A DNA stretch of 12,357 nucleotides, taken from the NCBI GenBank assembly GCA_025458755.1, contig JALORT010000014.1:1-12357 (forward strand), in the 5' to 3' direction. The first letter of the stretch is position 1. Every line of letters begins with the position of its first letter. Made by a program: the position numbers and the translations under genes. Below the pieces are notes generated by a model. It saw only the letters and a list, made by a program, of their open reading frames with translations. It searched no databases and was not told where the DNA came from. Below, piece after piece: positions 1 to 7,360 of the stretch. Origin of the DNA: Methylotetracoccus sp. Lineage in GTDB: Bacteria > Pseudomonadota > Gammaproteobacteria > Methylococcales > Methylococcaceae.

Positions 1-59
1 GTCGGCCAGCGGTTACACACCACCTTTGCCGATCTGCAGGAGGCGATTTACACACCGTG

Positions 60-265
60 CGAGGGTCGGGCGTTCCGCCGGACGCGCTGGCGAGCGCCTA
101 CGCGGCAGCGATCGCGACATTCCGGCAAACTTTGGAACGGCATCGCGATAATCCGTACGCGAAGCTGCGTGCAGTGATCCGCGAGTTCCTTTGGACTGGG
201 AGGTGATCCTACACCCGCTGTCCGATCCCTTGCTGCCGCTCACGAACAATAGGGTCTTGCGTCAC
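60..265 (+). pseudogene. Decayed IS66-family-like transposase, C-terminal fragment
   Basis: Translation in one frame gives HRDNPYAKLRAVIREFLW (up to about 194). Shifting by one base at 194 continues as DWEVILHPLSDPLLPLTNN (to 250). Together these resemble the part of IS66-type transposases that precedes the last catalytic Glu, where intact members read roughly LTNNEAERALRH. Here TNN is followed directly by RVLRH, so the segment carrying the catalytic Glu appears to be missing (a 9-base in-frame loss would explain it). In its own frame the first part stops at 204-206. A further piece in another frame at the left edge (GQRLHTTFADLQEAIYT, about 4-54) may be more of the same gene. The family is recognised from memory of the motif, not from a search. 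The gene cannot give an active transposase and marks the stretch as old mobile-element debris. Confidence 0.6.
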
Positions 266-433
266 CCACTCTGCCTGCAATTCCAGCGGTCAGCCCGTAG
301 GGATCTGAACGTATTCCTCTCAGAGGCCATCCGGTGCCCCTGACCACGTGTCATGTCTACGGTTGACAACGCCTCCCACGGGACGCATCCTGCCAGACTG
401 GGTCCATTCAAGTTGTATCGTTAACCCTTGATG
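230..433 (-). pseudogene. Possible decayed coding remnant, unidentified
   Basis: Read on the minus strand from about 433 down to about 230, one frame gives protein-like text interrupted by two TGA codons (320-322 and 290-292). The segments include LTIQLEWTQSGRMRPV, then EEYVQIPTG, then PLELQAEWVTQDPIV. Two phrases of similar shape (IQLEWTQ and LELQAEWVTQ) hint at a repeated strand motif. No family is recognised. Its low end overlaps the end of the transposase remnant on the other strand, so the junction between the two fragments, if real, would be near 245-265. This is tentative and could be a chance open frame. Confidence 0.2.
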
Positions 434-460
434 GATTTCGCTCAGGAAAAATCCAAGACC

Positions 461-465
461 GGAGG
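461..465 (+). promoter_or_regulatory. Ribosome binding site of the lectin gene
   Basis: GGAGG lies 5 bases before the ATG at 471. It is a strong Shine-Dalgarno sequence and supports this start over any internal one. A TTGACA at 363-368 upstream has only a poor -10 (CATCCT) at 17-base spacing, so no promoter is called for this gene. Confidence 0.75.
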
Positions 466-470
466 GAATA

Positions 471-941
471 ATGAAAGCTAGAAGCGTCTTAGTATTGTGG
501 CTTTTGTCGATAGCCTCGCCGGTAACGGCCGACATGTTGAGGAATAGAACGAGCGATTTTTGTCTGGATACCGATGGTCAGGCCGTCAACGGAGGTAACG
601 TAAGGATGTGGAAGTGCGTGAAACATCCCAACCAAGCTTGGAAACTCGTCAAGATCAAAGACAATCTATACAGGCTAAGAAATGTGAAGTCCGGTTTCTG
701 CCTGGATACCGACGGGGCGGCGGTCAATGGTGGGCTGGTGCGGATGTGGGGATGCGTCAACCATCCCAATCAGATTTGGGAAATGACTAAACTTCCTACG
801 GGCAACCTCCGGTTAAAAAACAGGGCGTCAGGTTTTTGTCTCGACAGCGATGGCGCAAAAGTTAACGGGGGAGCCGTTCGGATGTGGAAGTGCGTGAATC
901 ACAATAATCAAAGCTGGACAAGGAGCGTCTGGATCGATTGA
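471..941 (+). CDS. Secreted ricin-type beta-trefoil lectin-like protein
   Basis: A 156-residue protein with a Sec signal peptide (residues 1-20, hydrophobic core VLVLWLLSIAS, likely cut after VTA before Asp21). The mature part is almost entirely three 46-residue repeats beginning near residues 22, 68 and 114. Each repeat has the form FCLD(T/S)DG..VNGG.VRMW.CV.H.NQ.W. This is the ricin B / beta-trefoil pattern: one Q-x-W per repeat (Q55-W57, Q101-W103, Q147-W149) and an Asp/Asn set typical of sugar binding. Six cysteines form three in-repeat pairs with 18-residue spacing (31/49, 77/95, 123/141), probably disulfides. No catalytic domain is attached, so the function is probably binding of carbohydrate outside the cytoplasm; the ligand is unknown. 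The gene looks less GC-rich than its neighbours and sits between transposase debris and a tRNA-Pro 3' end, which suggests horizontal acquisition. The fold assignment is confident; the role is inferred. Confidence 0.88.
   Translation: MKARSVLVLWLLSIASPVTADMLRNRTSDFCLDTDGQAVNGGNVRMWKCVKHPNQAWKLVKIKDNLYRLRNVKSGFCLDTDGAAVNGGLVRMWGCVNHPNQIWEMTKLPTGNLRLKNRASGFCLDSDGAKVNGGAVRMWKCVNHNNQSWTRSVWID
534..939 (+). repeat. Three tandem 138-base coding repeats in the lectin gene
   Basis: Units start at about 534, 672 and 810, with an exact 138-base (46-codon) period set by the Cys, Asp-Gly and Q-x-W positions. Over the first 36 residues of each unit, units 1 and 2 share 27 identities, and units 2 and 3 share 27. 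The third unit is cut short after its Q-x-W. This is the internal symmetry of a beta-trefoil, but with unusually high identity between lobes. Confidence 0.85.
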
Positions 942-1289
<348 letters not shown>

Positions 1290-1304
1290 ACACTTGAACT
1301 GGCT

Positions 1305-1350
1305 ACGGCGTTAAGCCGTTCTAGGAAACGGAAAGCCGCACGGCTTTTCC
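1305..1350 (-). other. Two small hairpins in the spacer between the tRNA genes
   Basis: The 64-base spacer has ACGGC-GTTAAGCCGT-type pairing (1305-1309 with 1315-1319) and a longer stem, GGAAAGCC (1330-1337) with GGCTTTTCC (1342-1350), which has one unpaired T and a GCAC loop. In the minus-strand transcript the second stem is followed by a broken pyrimidine run, not a clean U-tract. It therefore looks more like a processing or spacer structure than a terminator, although weak termination or attenuation is possible. Confidence 0.35.
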
Positions 1351-1353
1351 GAC

Positions 1354-1430
<77 letters not shown>

Positions 1431-1441
1431 GTCAAGCGCGA

Positions 1442-1447
1442 AGTATA
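1442..1447 (-). promoter_or_regulatory. Probable -10 element of the tRNA-Arg/tRNA-Pro transcript
   Basis: The minus strand reads TATACT, followed by the GC-rich TCGCGC and, 11 bases after the hexamer, the first base of tRNA-Arg. A near-consensus -10 with a GC-rich discriminator is typical of stable-RNA promoters under growth-rate control. No good -35 is seen 16-18 bases upstream (TGTTAA or GTTAAG, inside the end of rep). The pair may also be reached by read-through from rep. Confidence 0.5.
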
Positions 1448-1453
1448 GCAGAG

Positions 1454-3472
1454 TCATGGTTCGCTTAACAGGCTGCGGAGTTGTGCCAGCGAGGCGCGCC
1501 CCCGTTCTTTCTTCGTTTCCGCGTCCACCGGTTGGCGGTCGGGCCACTCGAGGTCTTCCAGCGGGAGCTCTTCCAGAAAGCGGCTCGGCTCGCAATGCGA
1601 CAGTTCGCCGTAGCGTTTACGCTTGGCGCAGTAGCTGAGGGTGAGCTGGTGTCGCGCGCGGGTAATACCGACATAAGCGAGGCGGCGTTCCTCCTCGATC
1701 GCGCCTTCCTCGATGCTGGTCTGGTGAGGAAGCAGGTTTTCCTCCACGCCGACCAGATAGACGTAGGGGAACTCGAGTCCTTTTGCGGCGTGCAGCGTCA
1801 TCATGTTGATGCGGTCGCCGCTCGTTTCTTCTTCCTGCCGGTCGAGGATGTCCAGTAGCATCACTTTGGATACCGCTTCGGACAGTGACTTCGGCGGCGT
1901 CTCTTCATTCGCGATGCGCTGCAGCCAGTCGAGCAGTTCGCGGACGTTCGCCATCCTGCGTTCGGCCGCGGCGGCTCCGGTGCTGCTTTCGCGCAGCCAT
2001 TGGTCGTAGCCGATGGCGGCTACGAATGCGTCGAGCACCCCGAACGGATCGCCGCGCTGGCTGCGGTCGCCGGCATCGGTGATGCGTTCACAGAAGTGTC
2101 TGAGACGCTGCACGGCGTTTTCCGGCAGCGTCTGCTGCAGTCCCAATTCATGACACGCCTGGAACAGGCTGACATGCCGGCGTTGCGCATACTGGCCCAA
2201 CTTTTCCAGTGTGGTGGGTCCGATTTCGCGTTTCGGCACGTTGACGATGCGCAGGAACGCTGCATCGTCGTCGGGGTTGATCATCAACCGGAGATACGCG
2301 AGCAGATCCTTTACCTCGGCGTAGCCGAAAAACGACATACCGCCGTTGATGTGATAAGGGATACTGAATTCCCTGAGCGCACGTTCGAACAGGCGAGACT
2401 GATGGTTGCCTCGGTACAGAATCGCGTAATCGTGGAACTGCGTGCGATGGCGGAATTTGTGGTGCACGATATCCGATGCGATCTGTCGGGCTTCGGCGGT
2501 TTCGTCGGCATGCCGCAGCACCCGAATGGGATTGCCGTACCCCAGCGCGCTCCACAACTTTTTCTCGAACACGTGCGGGTTATTGGCGATCAGATGGTTG
2601 GCGGCCTTCAGGATTTTTCCGGTCGAGCGGTAATTCTGCTCCAGCTTGATCACTTTGAGCCGCGGGTAATCGCACTGCAGTTGGGCGAGATTTTCCGGCT
2701 GGGCACCGCGCCAGGCGTACACGGATTGATCGTCATCGCCCACGACGGTAAAGCGTCCCAGCGTGCCGGCCAGTTGCTTCACCAATTGGTACTGGGTCTC
2801 GTTGGTGTCCTGGTATTCGTCGACCAACAGGTAGCGAATTCGGTTGCGCCACTTGTCGAGGATGTCCGGGTGTTCGGCGAACAGCAGCACCGGCAACAGG
2901 ATCAGGTCGTCGAAGTCGACGGCGTTGTACGACTTCATCACCCTGGAGTATTCCGCGTAAAGCTGAGAGGCGCGGTGTTGTTCATCATTCGACGCTTTTG
3001 CTGCGGCGTGCTCAGGGATCACGAACAGATTTTTCCAGCGACTGATTTGGGCCGTATGGCGGGTGGTTTCCTCCGGGTCGAAGCGGTCGTTGCGGTGCCT
3101 CGCGACTTCCTTCAGAAGAGACGATCGGTCATGCTCGTCGAAGATGGAGATGCTGGCTTTGAGGCCGAGTGCCGCGTGCTCCTTGCGGACGATGTCGAGA
3201 CCCAAGGCATGAAACGTGGATACGGTCAGGCCGCGCAGTTCCCTGTCCGGCAGCAGTTTGCCGACGCGCGACTTCATTTCCCTGGCTGCCTTGTTGGTGA
3301 ACGTGACCGCGGTGACATGGCGGGCCGGAAGGCCTTGACGGATCAAGTATGCAATCTTTTCGGTGATGACCCGGGTTTTGCCGCTGCCGGCGCCGGCGAT
3401 CACGAGCAGAGGGCGATCCAACAGCGTGACTGCCGCCCGCTGCGGCGCGTTGAGATCCGCGATGGGGTTCAT
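1454..3472 (-). CDS. rep: ATP-dependent DNA helicase Rep (UvrD/Rep, SF1)
   Basis: A 672-residue superfamily 1A helicase that moves 3'-5' on single-stranded DNA using ATP. In the known family, Rep clears proteins ahead of replication forks and helps restart them. Motifs in order: Walker A GAGSGKTR (27-34), motif Ia VTFTNKAAREMK (56-67), STFHALGLDI (85-94), Walker B DEYQDTN (218-224), motif III GDDDQSVYAWRGA (245-257), motif IV LEQNYRS (277-283), motif V TLHAAKGLEFPYV (559-571) and motif VI EEERRLAYVGITRAR (593-607). Length and wording (PHVFEKKLW, YAILYRGNHQSR, NPDDDAAFLRIVN, LPHQTSI) match Rep, not the longer UvrD. The ATG overlaps the comM stop codon as ATGA (3469-3472), so translation is probably coupled. 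The tRNA pair follows on the same strand. All catalytic motifs look intact. Confidence 0.95.
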   Translation of the reverse strand: MNPIADLNAPQRAAVTLLDRPLLVIAGAGSGKTRVITEKIAYLIRQGLPARHVTAVTFTNKAAREMKSRVGKLLPDRELRGLTVSTFHALGLDIVRKEHAALGLKASISIFDEHDRSSLLKEVARHRNDRFDPEETTRHTAQISRWKNLFVIPEHAAAKASNDEQHRASQLYAEYSRVMKSYNAVDFDDLILLPVLLFAEHPDILDKWRNRIRYLLVDEYQDTNETQYQLVKQLAGTLGRFTVVGDDDQSVYAWRGAQPENLAQLQCDYPRLKVIKLEQNYRSTGKILKAANHLIANNPHVFEKKLWSALGYGNPIRVLRHADETAEARQIASDIVHHKFRHRTQFHDYAILYRGNHQSRLFERALREFSIPYHINGGMSFFGYAEVKDLLAYLRLMINPDDDAAFLRIVNVPKREIGPTTLEKLGQYAQRRHVSLFQACHELGLQQTLPENAVQRLRHFCERITDAGDRSQRGDPFGVLDAFVAAIGYDQWLRESSTGAAAAERRMANVRELLDWLQRIANEETPPKSLSEAVSKVMLLDILDRQEEETSGDRINMMTLHAAKGLEFPYVYLVGVEENLLPHQTSIEEGAIEEERRLAYVGITRARHQLTLSYCAKRKRYGELSHCEPSRFLEELPLEDLEWPDRQPVDAETKKERGRASLAQLRSLLSEP

Positions 3473-4989
3473 TGGCCGGACTGGCGGTCGAGGCGCCGGT
3501 ATGAGATCGCTTCGCCGATGTGGCTGGCATCAATGTTCGGACAGCCGGCGAGATCGGCCACCGTTCGGGCCAGTTTCAAAATCCGGTGGTAGGCGCGGTG
3601 CGACAGACCCAGGCGCAGAAGGGCTCGTTCAAGCAGTTGGTGTCCGGAATCGTCCAACCGGCAGACGGTCTTGATTTGCTGCGGCGACAGCAGTGCGTTG
3701 GGCATGCCGGATCGGTTCATCGCGACCTGCCGCGCCGCCGCGACGCGTCCGCGTATCGCCGCGCTGGTTTCGTTCGTGGCTTCGCCGTCGCTGCGGAGTA
3801 ATTCATGCGGGATGCGGGGGACTTCGATGTGCATATCAATCCGGTCGAGCAGCGGTCCCGAGATGCGCGTTCGGTAGCGCTGGACTTGTTCCGACGTGCA
3901 GCGGCAGCGGCCGGACGGGTCGCCGAGGTACCCGCAGGGACAGGGATTCATCGCCGCGATCAGTTGAAACCGCGCCGGAAAATCGACTTGCCGCGCCGCC
4001 CTGGAAATGGTGATCGAGCCGGTCTCCAGTGGTTCGCGCAGCACCTCGAGCACACGGCGTTCGAATTCAGGCAATTCGTCCAAAAAAAGCACGCCGTTGT
4101 GTGCGAGCGAAATCTCTCCCGGTTTGGGATTGCCGCCGCCGCCGACCATCGCGACTGCCGAAGCGGTGTGGTGCGGCGCACGAAAAGGCGGTAAACGCCA
4201 GGTCGACGGGACGAACGGATGATCGCTGATCGAAGCAATCGCTGCCGTTTGCAATGCTTCCTGTTCGGTCAGTTCGGGCAGGATGCCGGGCAGTCGGGCC
4301 GCCAGCATGGATTTTCCGGTCCCGGGCGGCCCAAGCATCACCAGGTTGTGGCGCCCCGCTGCGGCGATCTCCAACGCCCGCTTGGCATGAAAATGCCCTT
4401 GAACGTCCGCAAAGTCGAGCGTCTCCATCGACTCGGCTTGTGTGTCGTTGGGGCGGACCGGCACGAATTCGATCCGCTGCTGACCGTTCAGGTGGGAACA
4501 GACTTGCAGTAGGTGCTCGGCCGGCACGATCCGGACGGCGTCGACCAGCGCCGCTTCAGCGGCATTGTCCCGCGGGAGGATCAAGTCACGGCGCGCTTGT
4601 CGTGCCTCGATCGCTATCGGCAGTACCCCGGAGATCGGGCGGAGTTGTCCGCTGAGCGACAATTCGCCCACGCATTCGATACCGGTCAGACTGTCACGCC
4701 GGATTTGCCCGGACGCCGCCAAGATGCCGAGTGCGATGGCGAGATCGAAGCGGCCCCCTTCCTTAGGAATATCCGCCGGCGCCATGTTGACGATGATCCG
4801 TTTAGGCGGGAATTCGAACCGGCAATTCTGCAGCGCTCCGCGGACGCGGTCCTTGCTTTCCTTCACGGCGGTCTCCGGCAGACCGACGATCGCGAAATTC
4901 GGGAGACCGTTGGAGAGGTGGACTTCGACCGTCACCAATGGAGCGCTGATACCTTGCCGGCCACGCGTGTAAACGACGGCGAGATTCAT
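3469..4989 (-). CDS. comM: ComM / YifB family Mg-chelatase-like AAA+ ATPase
   Basis: A 506-residue protein of the usual family length. The N-terminal third is the ChlI/Lon-like domain (YTRGRQGISAPLVTVEVHLS, then GLPNFAIVGLPETAVKESKDR). The AAA+ core follows: Walker A GPPGTGKS (220-227), a PFRAPHHTAS loop (268-277), Walker B VLFLDELPEF (300-309), a Cys-rich MNPCPCGYLGDPSGRCRC element (347-364) and SGPLLDRIDMH (377-387). The C-terminal Mg-chelatase-type domain contains LSHRAYHRILKLARTVADLAG (about 462-482). In known relatives ComM is a hexameric branch-migration helicase that extends the heteroduplex during natural transformation; YifB is its homologue in non-competent species. It follows ubiK after 24 bases and overlaps rep by 4 bases, so a DNA-processing transcript is likely. 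A near-perfect inverted repeat (GGCCGACCC/GGGCCGGCC) occupies the gap before the start codon, where no strong Shine-Dalgarno is seen. Confidence 0.93.
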   Translation of the reverse strand: MNLAVVYTRGRQGISAPLVTVEVHLSNGLPNFAIVGLPETAVKESKDRVRGALQNCRFEFPPKRIIVNMAPADIPKEGGRFDLAIALGILAASGQIRRDSLTGIECVGELSLSGQLRPISGVLPIAIEARQARRDLILPRDNAAEAALVDAVRIVPAEHLLQVCSHLNGQQRIEFVPVRPNDTQAESMETLDFADVQGHFHAKRALEIAAAGRHNLVMLGPPGTGKSMLAARLPGILPELTEQEALQTAAIASISDHPFVPSTWRLPPFRAPHHTASAVAMVGGGGNPKPGEISLAHNGVLFLDELPEFERRVLEVLREPLETGSITISRAARQVDFPARFQLIAAMNPCPCGYLGDPSGRCRCTSEQVQRYRTRISGPLLDRIDMHIEVPRIPHELLRSDGEATNETSAAIRGRVAAARQVAMNRSGMPNALLSPQQIKTVCRLDDSGHQLLERALLRLGLSHRAYHRILKLARTVADLAGCPNIDASHIGEAISYRRLDRQSGQ

Positions 4990-4990
4990 G

Positions 4991-5010
4991 CGGGCCGGCC
5001 CCAGGGTCGG
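4991..5010 (-). other. Inverted repeat over the comM translation start region
   Basis: In the ubiK-comM gap the minus strand reads GGCCGACCC, TG, GGGCCGGCC: a 9-base stem with one mismatch, ending within a few bases of the comM ATG. The only G-rich run that could serve as ribosome binding site lies inside it. It could damp comM translation. It could equally be a chance palindrome in GC-rich DNA. Confidence 0.3.
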
Positions 5011-5013
5011 CCG

Positions 5014-5277
5014 CTAGCGGGAGGGAAGCCGCTTTTCCAGTTCCGCGACCTGTGCTTCCAATGCGTCCAGCTTAGCGCGAGTGCGTGCCAAAACCTCACA
5101 CTGCACATCGAACTCTTCACGGCTGACCAGATTCATCTGCGTGAGGGTGCCTTGCAGTACTGCGCGGACACTTTTCTGCAGGTCTTCGCGGAGGTGTTGC
5201 AAACCTGCCGGTATGACGGCGGCCAACTTCTTGGAGACTTCGTCGAGCGTATCGGGTTCAAGCATATGGTAAAGCAT
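5014..5277 (-). CDS. ubiK: UbiK (YqiC/BMFP family) ubiquinone biosynthesis accessory factor
   Basis: An 87-residue helical protein. The core LVSREEFDVQCEVLARTRAKLDAL (about 50-73) matches the conserved LVSREEFDVQ.QVL.RTR.KL block of E. coli UbiK. The C-terminal half continues as a coiled coil (LEAQVAELEKRL). The N-terminal amphipathic part (LDEVSKKLAAVIPAGLQHLREDLQKSV) fits the membrane-interacting, trimer-forming segment of the family. UbiK assists the Ubi complex that makes ubiquinone under aerobic conditions. Two starts are possible: the ATG at 5277 or a second at 5265 (Met5, MLEPDTLDEV). Neither has a clear Shine-Dalgarno, and the second resembles family N-termini better. It is the first gene of the ubiK-comM-rep run and is divergent from glnK. 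Confidence 0.88.
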   Translation of the reverse strand: MLYHMLEPDTLDEVSKKLAAVIPAGLQHLREDLQKSVRAVLQGTLTQMNLVSREEFDVQCEVLARTRAKLDALEAQVAELEKRLPSR

Positions 5278-5326
5278 AAAGGACGGACCGCATCAACGTC
5301 CACTTGAACGTGAAGGCGGGATGAGC

Positions 5327-5341
5327 GCACCAGAATGGTGC
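5327..5341 (+). promoter_or_regulatory. NtrC binding site (strong palindrome)
   Basis: GCACCA-GAA-TGGTGC is a perfect 6-base inverted repeat with a 3-base spacer and fits the NtrC operator consensus (TGCACC-N5-GGTGCA type). Its centre is about 127 bases upstream of the start site predicted from the sigma-54 promoter, a normal enhancer distance. It lies about 50 bases upstream of ubiK, which runs the other way. Confidence 0.8.
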
Positions 5342-5355
5342 CGCACTGGGCGGGG

Positions 5356-5370
5356 TGTCCGAAATGGTGC
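5356..5370 (+). promoter_or_regulatory. Second, weaker NtrC half-site
   Basis: TGGTGC at 5365-5370 repeats the right arm of the first NtrC palindrome exactly 29 bases downstream, close to three helical turns. The left arm (TGTCC) is degenerate. Paired strong and weak sites on one helix face are usual for NtrC enhancers, where two dimers cooperate. Confidence 0.5.
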
Positions 5371-5434
5371 GGGAACCCGAGCGCGGTCTCGCTGGCACCC
5401 GCGCCGGTGGGCGGAAGGATCTATCAAGATTATT

Positions 5435-5450
5435 TGGCATGGCTTCTGCT
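5435..5450 (+). promoter_or_regulatory. Sigma-54 promoter of glnK-amtB
   Basis: TGGCATGGCTTCTGCT matches the sigma-54 consensus TGGCACG-N4-TTGCW at all but two positions. GG (5436-5437) and GC (5448-5449) are at the required 12-base spacing. The start site would be near 5461, leaving a leader of about 92 bases before glnK. With the NtrC sites upstream, this predicts RpoN/NtrC control: off in ammonium excess, on in nitrogen limitation. Confidence 0.85.
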
Positions 5451-5553
5451 TAGCGAAAGCTCGGGTTAGCCGAAAGTTGCGGTCGTCCTGCCGCAGGGGC
5501 TATTCAACTGGGGGTGGGGCTACCATGCTTATGTTTCTCAAGGAGAATTCTAG

Positions 5554-5892
<339 letters not shown>

Positions 5893-5901
5893 GAGTCCAC
5901 C

Positions 5902-7305
5902 ATGAGACAACTGTTAACTCTCGCAGCATTTCTGATGTCCGTCGCTTTCACCAGCGGGTTGATGGCGGAAGAGGCGGTTCGGGTGGCCGAGGTCGTTGAA
6001 ATCATCGAGACCGAGTCGGTGACGGCGCAGGAAACGCCGGCGACAGAAGAACAGCCGACGCTTTCCGCCGGCGACACCGCCTGGATGTTGACGTCGACGG
6101 CGCTGGTGCTGTTCATGACGATTCCAGGACTTGCCCTTTTTTATGCCGGGATGGTCAGAACGAAGAACGTGTTGTCGGTGCTGATGCAGTGTTTCGCGAT
6201 CACATCGATGATTACTGTGCTGTGGGCACTTTACGGCTACAGCCTGGCGTTCGACACGACAGGGATGGAGAAGGGGGTCGTGAACTTCAATTCGTTCGTT
6301 GGGGGGTTCTCGAAAGCGTTTCTGTCGTCGGTGTCGCGTGACAGCCTGACTGCCGCCATTCCTGAAACGGTGTTCATGACCTTTCAGATGACGTTCGCGA
6401 TCATTACACCGGCATTGATCGTGGGTGCTTTCGCCGAACGCATGAAGTTTTCGGCCCTGCTGTTGTTCATGGGCATTTGGTTTACCATCGTCTACGTACC
6501 GATTGCACATATGGTGTGGAGCGGCGACGGCGCCTTGATGTGGGACTGGGGGGTCCTCGATTTCGCCGGCGGGACCGTGGTCCACATCAACGCAGGAATC
6601 GCCGGTTTCGTGGCTGCTCTGACACTCGGTAAGCGCCGTGGTTATCCCGAGACGCCGATGCCGCCGCACAATCTGGCCTTCACCGTGATCGGCGCGTCGA
6701 TGCTCTGGGTCGGCTGGTTCGGTTTCAACGCCGGAAGCGCGGTCGCGGCGGACGGCAGCGCCGGTATGGCGATGGCCGTGACTCAAATCGCCACGGCCGC
6801 CGCCGCTCTGACGTGGATGTTTGCCGAGTGGATTTCGCACGACAAGCCTAGTGTTCTTGGCATCGCCTCCGGCGCGGTCGCGGGTCTGGTCGCGATCACG
6901 CCGGCTTCCGGTACGGCAGGGCCGATGGGGGCGTTGGGTATTGGTTTTGCCGCGGGTTTCTGCTGCTTTCTGGCTTCCACCAAGTTGAAACGCAAATTCG
7001 GATACGACGATTCGCTCGACGTGTTCGGCGTGCATGCGGTCGGCGGGATCATCGGCGCACTGCTGACCGGCATTTTTGCGGCAAGCGAGCTCGGTGGCAA
7101 AGGACTGGCCGAAGGTATGACGATCGGCTCCCAGCTCGCGGTCCAGTTCAAAGGGGTCGTCGTCACGTTGGTTTACACAGCGGTCGTGAGCTTCATTATC
7201 CTGAAATTCCTGGATGTGATACTGGGCGGTTTGCGCGTCTCGCAGGAGGAAGAAACTGTGGGTCTCGATCTCTCCGAGCACAACGAGAAAGGCTACAACT
7301 TCTAA
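5902..7305 (+). CDS. amtB: Ammonium channel AmtB
   Basis: A 467-residue Amt/Mep/Rh channel conducting ammonium across the inner membrane. It begins with a cleavable signal peptide (about 1-22, LLTLAAFLMSVAFTSGLMA). An acidic linker of about 33 residues (EEAVRVAEVVEIIETESV and on) follows before the first membrane helix near residue 60, clearly longer than in E. coli AmtB (428 residues). Eleven membrane helices follow. The Amt signature DFAGGTVVHINAG is at 220-232, with the pore His228; the second pore His is H378 in GVHAVGG. The C-terminal tail GLDLSEHNEKGYNF (454-467) is the conserved cytoplasmic segment that contacts GlnK. AGGAG at 5891-5895 sets the ATG. It is co-transcribed with glnK from the sigma-54 promoter and is followed by an intrinsic terminator. 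Confidence 0.95.
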   Translation: MRQLLTLAAFLMSVAFTSGLMAEEAVRVAEVVEIIETESVTAQETPATEEQPTLSAGDTAWMLTSTALVLFMTIPGLALFYAGMVRTKNVLSVLMQCFAITSMITVLWALYGYSLAFDTTGMEKGVVNFNSFVGGFSKAFLSSVSRDSLTAAIPETVFMTFQMTFAIITPALIVGAFAERMKFSALLLFMGIWFTIVYVPIAHMVWSGDGALMWDWGVLDFAGGTVVHINAGIAGFVAALTLGKRRGYPETPMPPHNLAFTVIGASMLWVGWFGFNAGSAVAADGSAGMAMAVTQIATAAAALTWMFAEWISHDKPSVLGIASGAVAGLVAITPASGTAGPMGALGIGFAAGFCCFLASTKLKRKFGYDDSLDVFGVHAVGGIIGALLTGIFAASELGGKGLAEGMTIGSQLAVQFKGVVVTLVYTAVVSFIILKFLDVILGGLRVSQEEETVGLDLSEHNEKGYNF

Positions 7306-7331
7306 TTCGGCACGCCGTCAGGTGGGATGGA

Positions 7332-7360
7332 ACGGGCGCCCTCGGGCGCCCGTTTTTTTT
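7332..7360 (+). terminator. Intrinsic terminator of glnK-amtB
   Basis: ACGGGCGCC-CTCG-GGCGCCCGT (7332-7353) is a perfect 9-bp GC-rich stem with a 4-base loop, followed by a run of T to 7360. It lies 27 bases after the amtB stop and should end transcription efficiently. No A-run precedes it, so it works on the plus strand only. Confidence 0.93.

Noticed and set aside
534..939. Regular 138-base repeats checked as a possible CRISPR or satellite array
   Set aside because: The period is a whole number of codons inside an intact gene and encodes beta-trefoil lobes; there are no spacers.
2000..3592. 530-codon open frame on the plus strand opposite rep
   Set aside because: It lies wholly antisense to rep and the end of comM, whose motifs are unmistakable. 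Long antisense frames are common in GC-rich DNA.
4513..5307. 264-codon plus-strand open frame across comM and ubiK
   Set aside because: It is antisense to two recognised genes and has no start signal or motif.
5914..7281. 455-codon open frame on the minus strand opposite amtB
   Set aside because: It gives His/Arg-rich text with no motif, and is a shadow of amtB codon usage.
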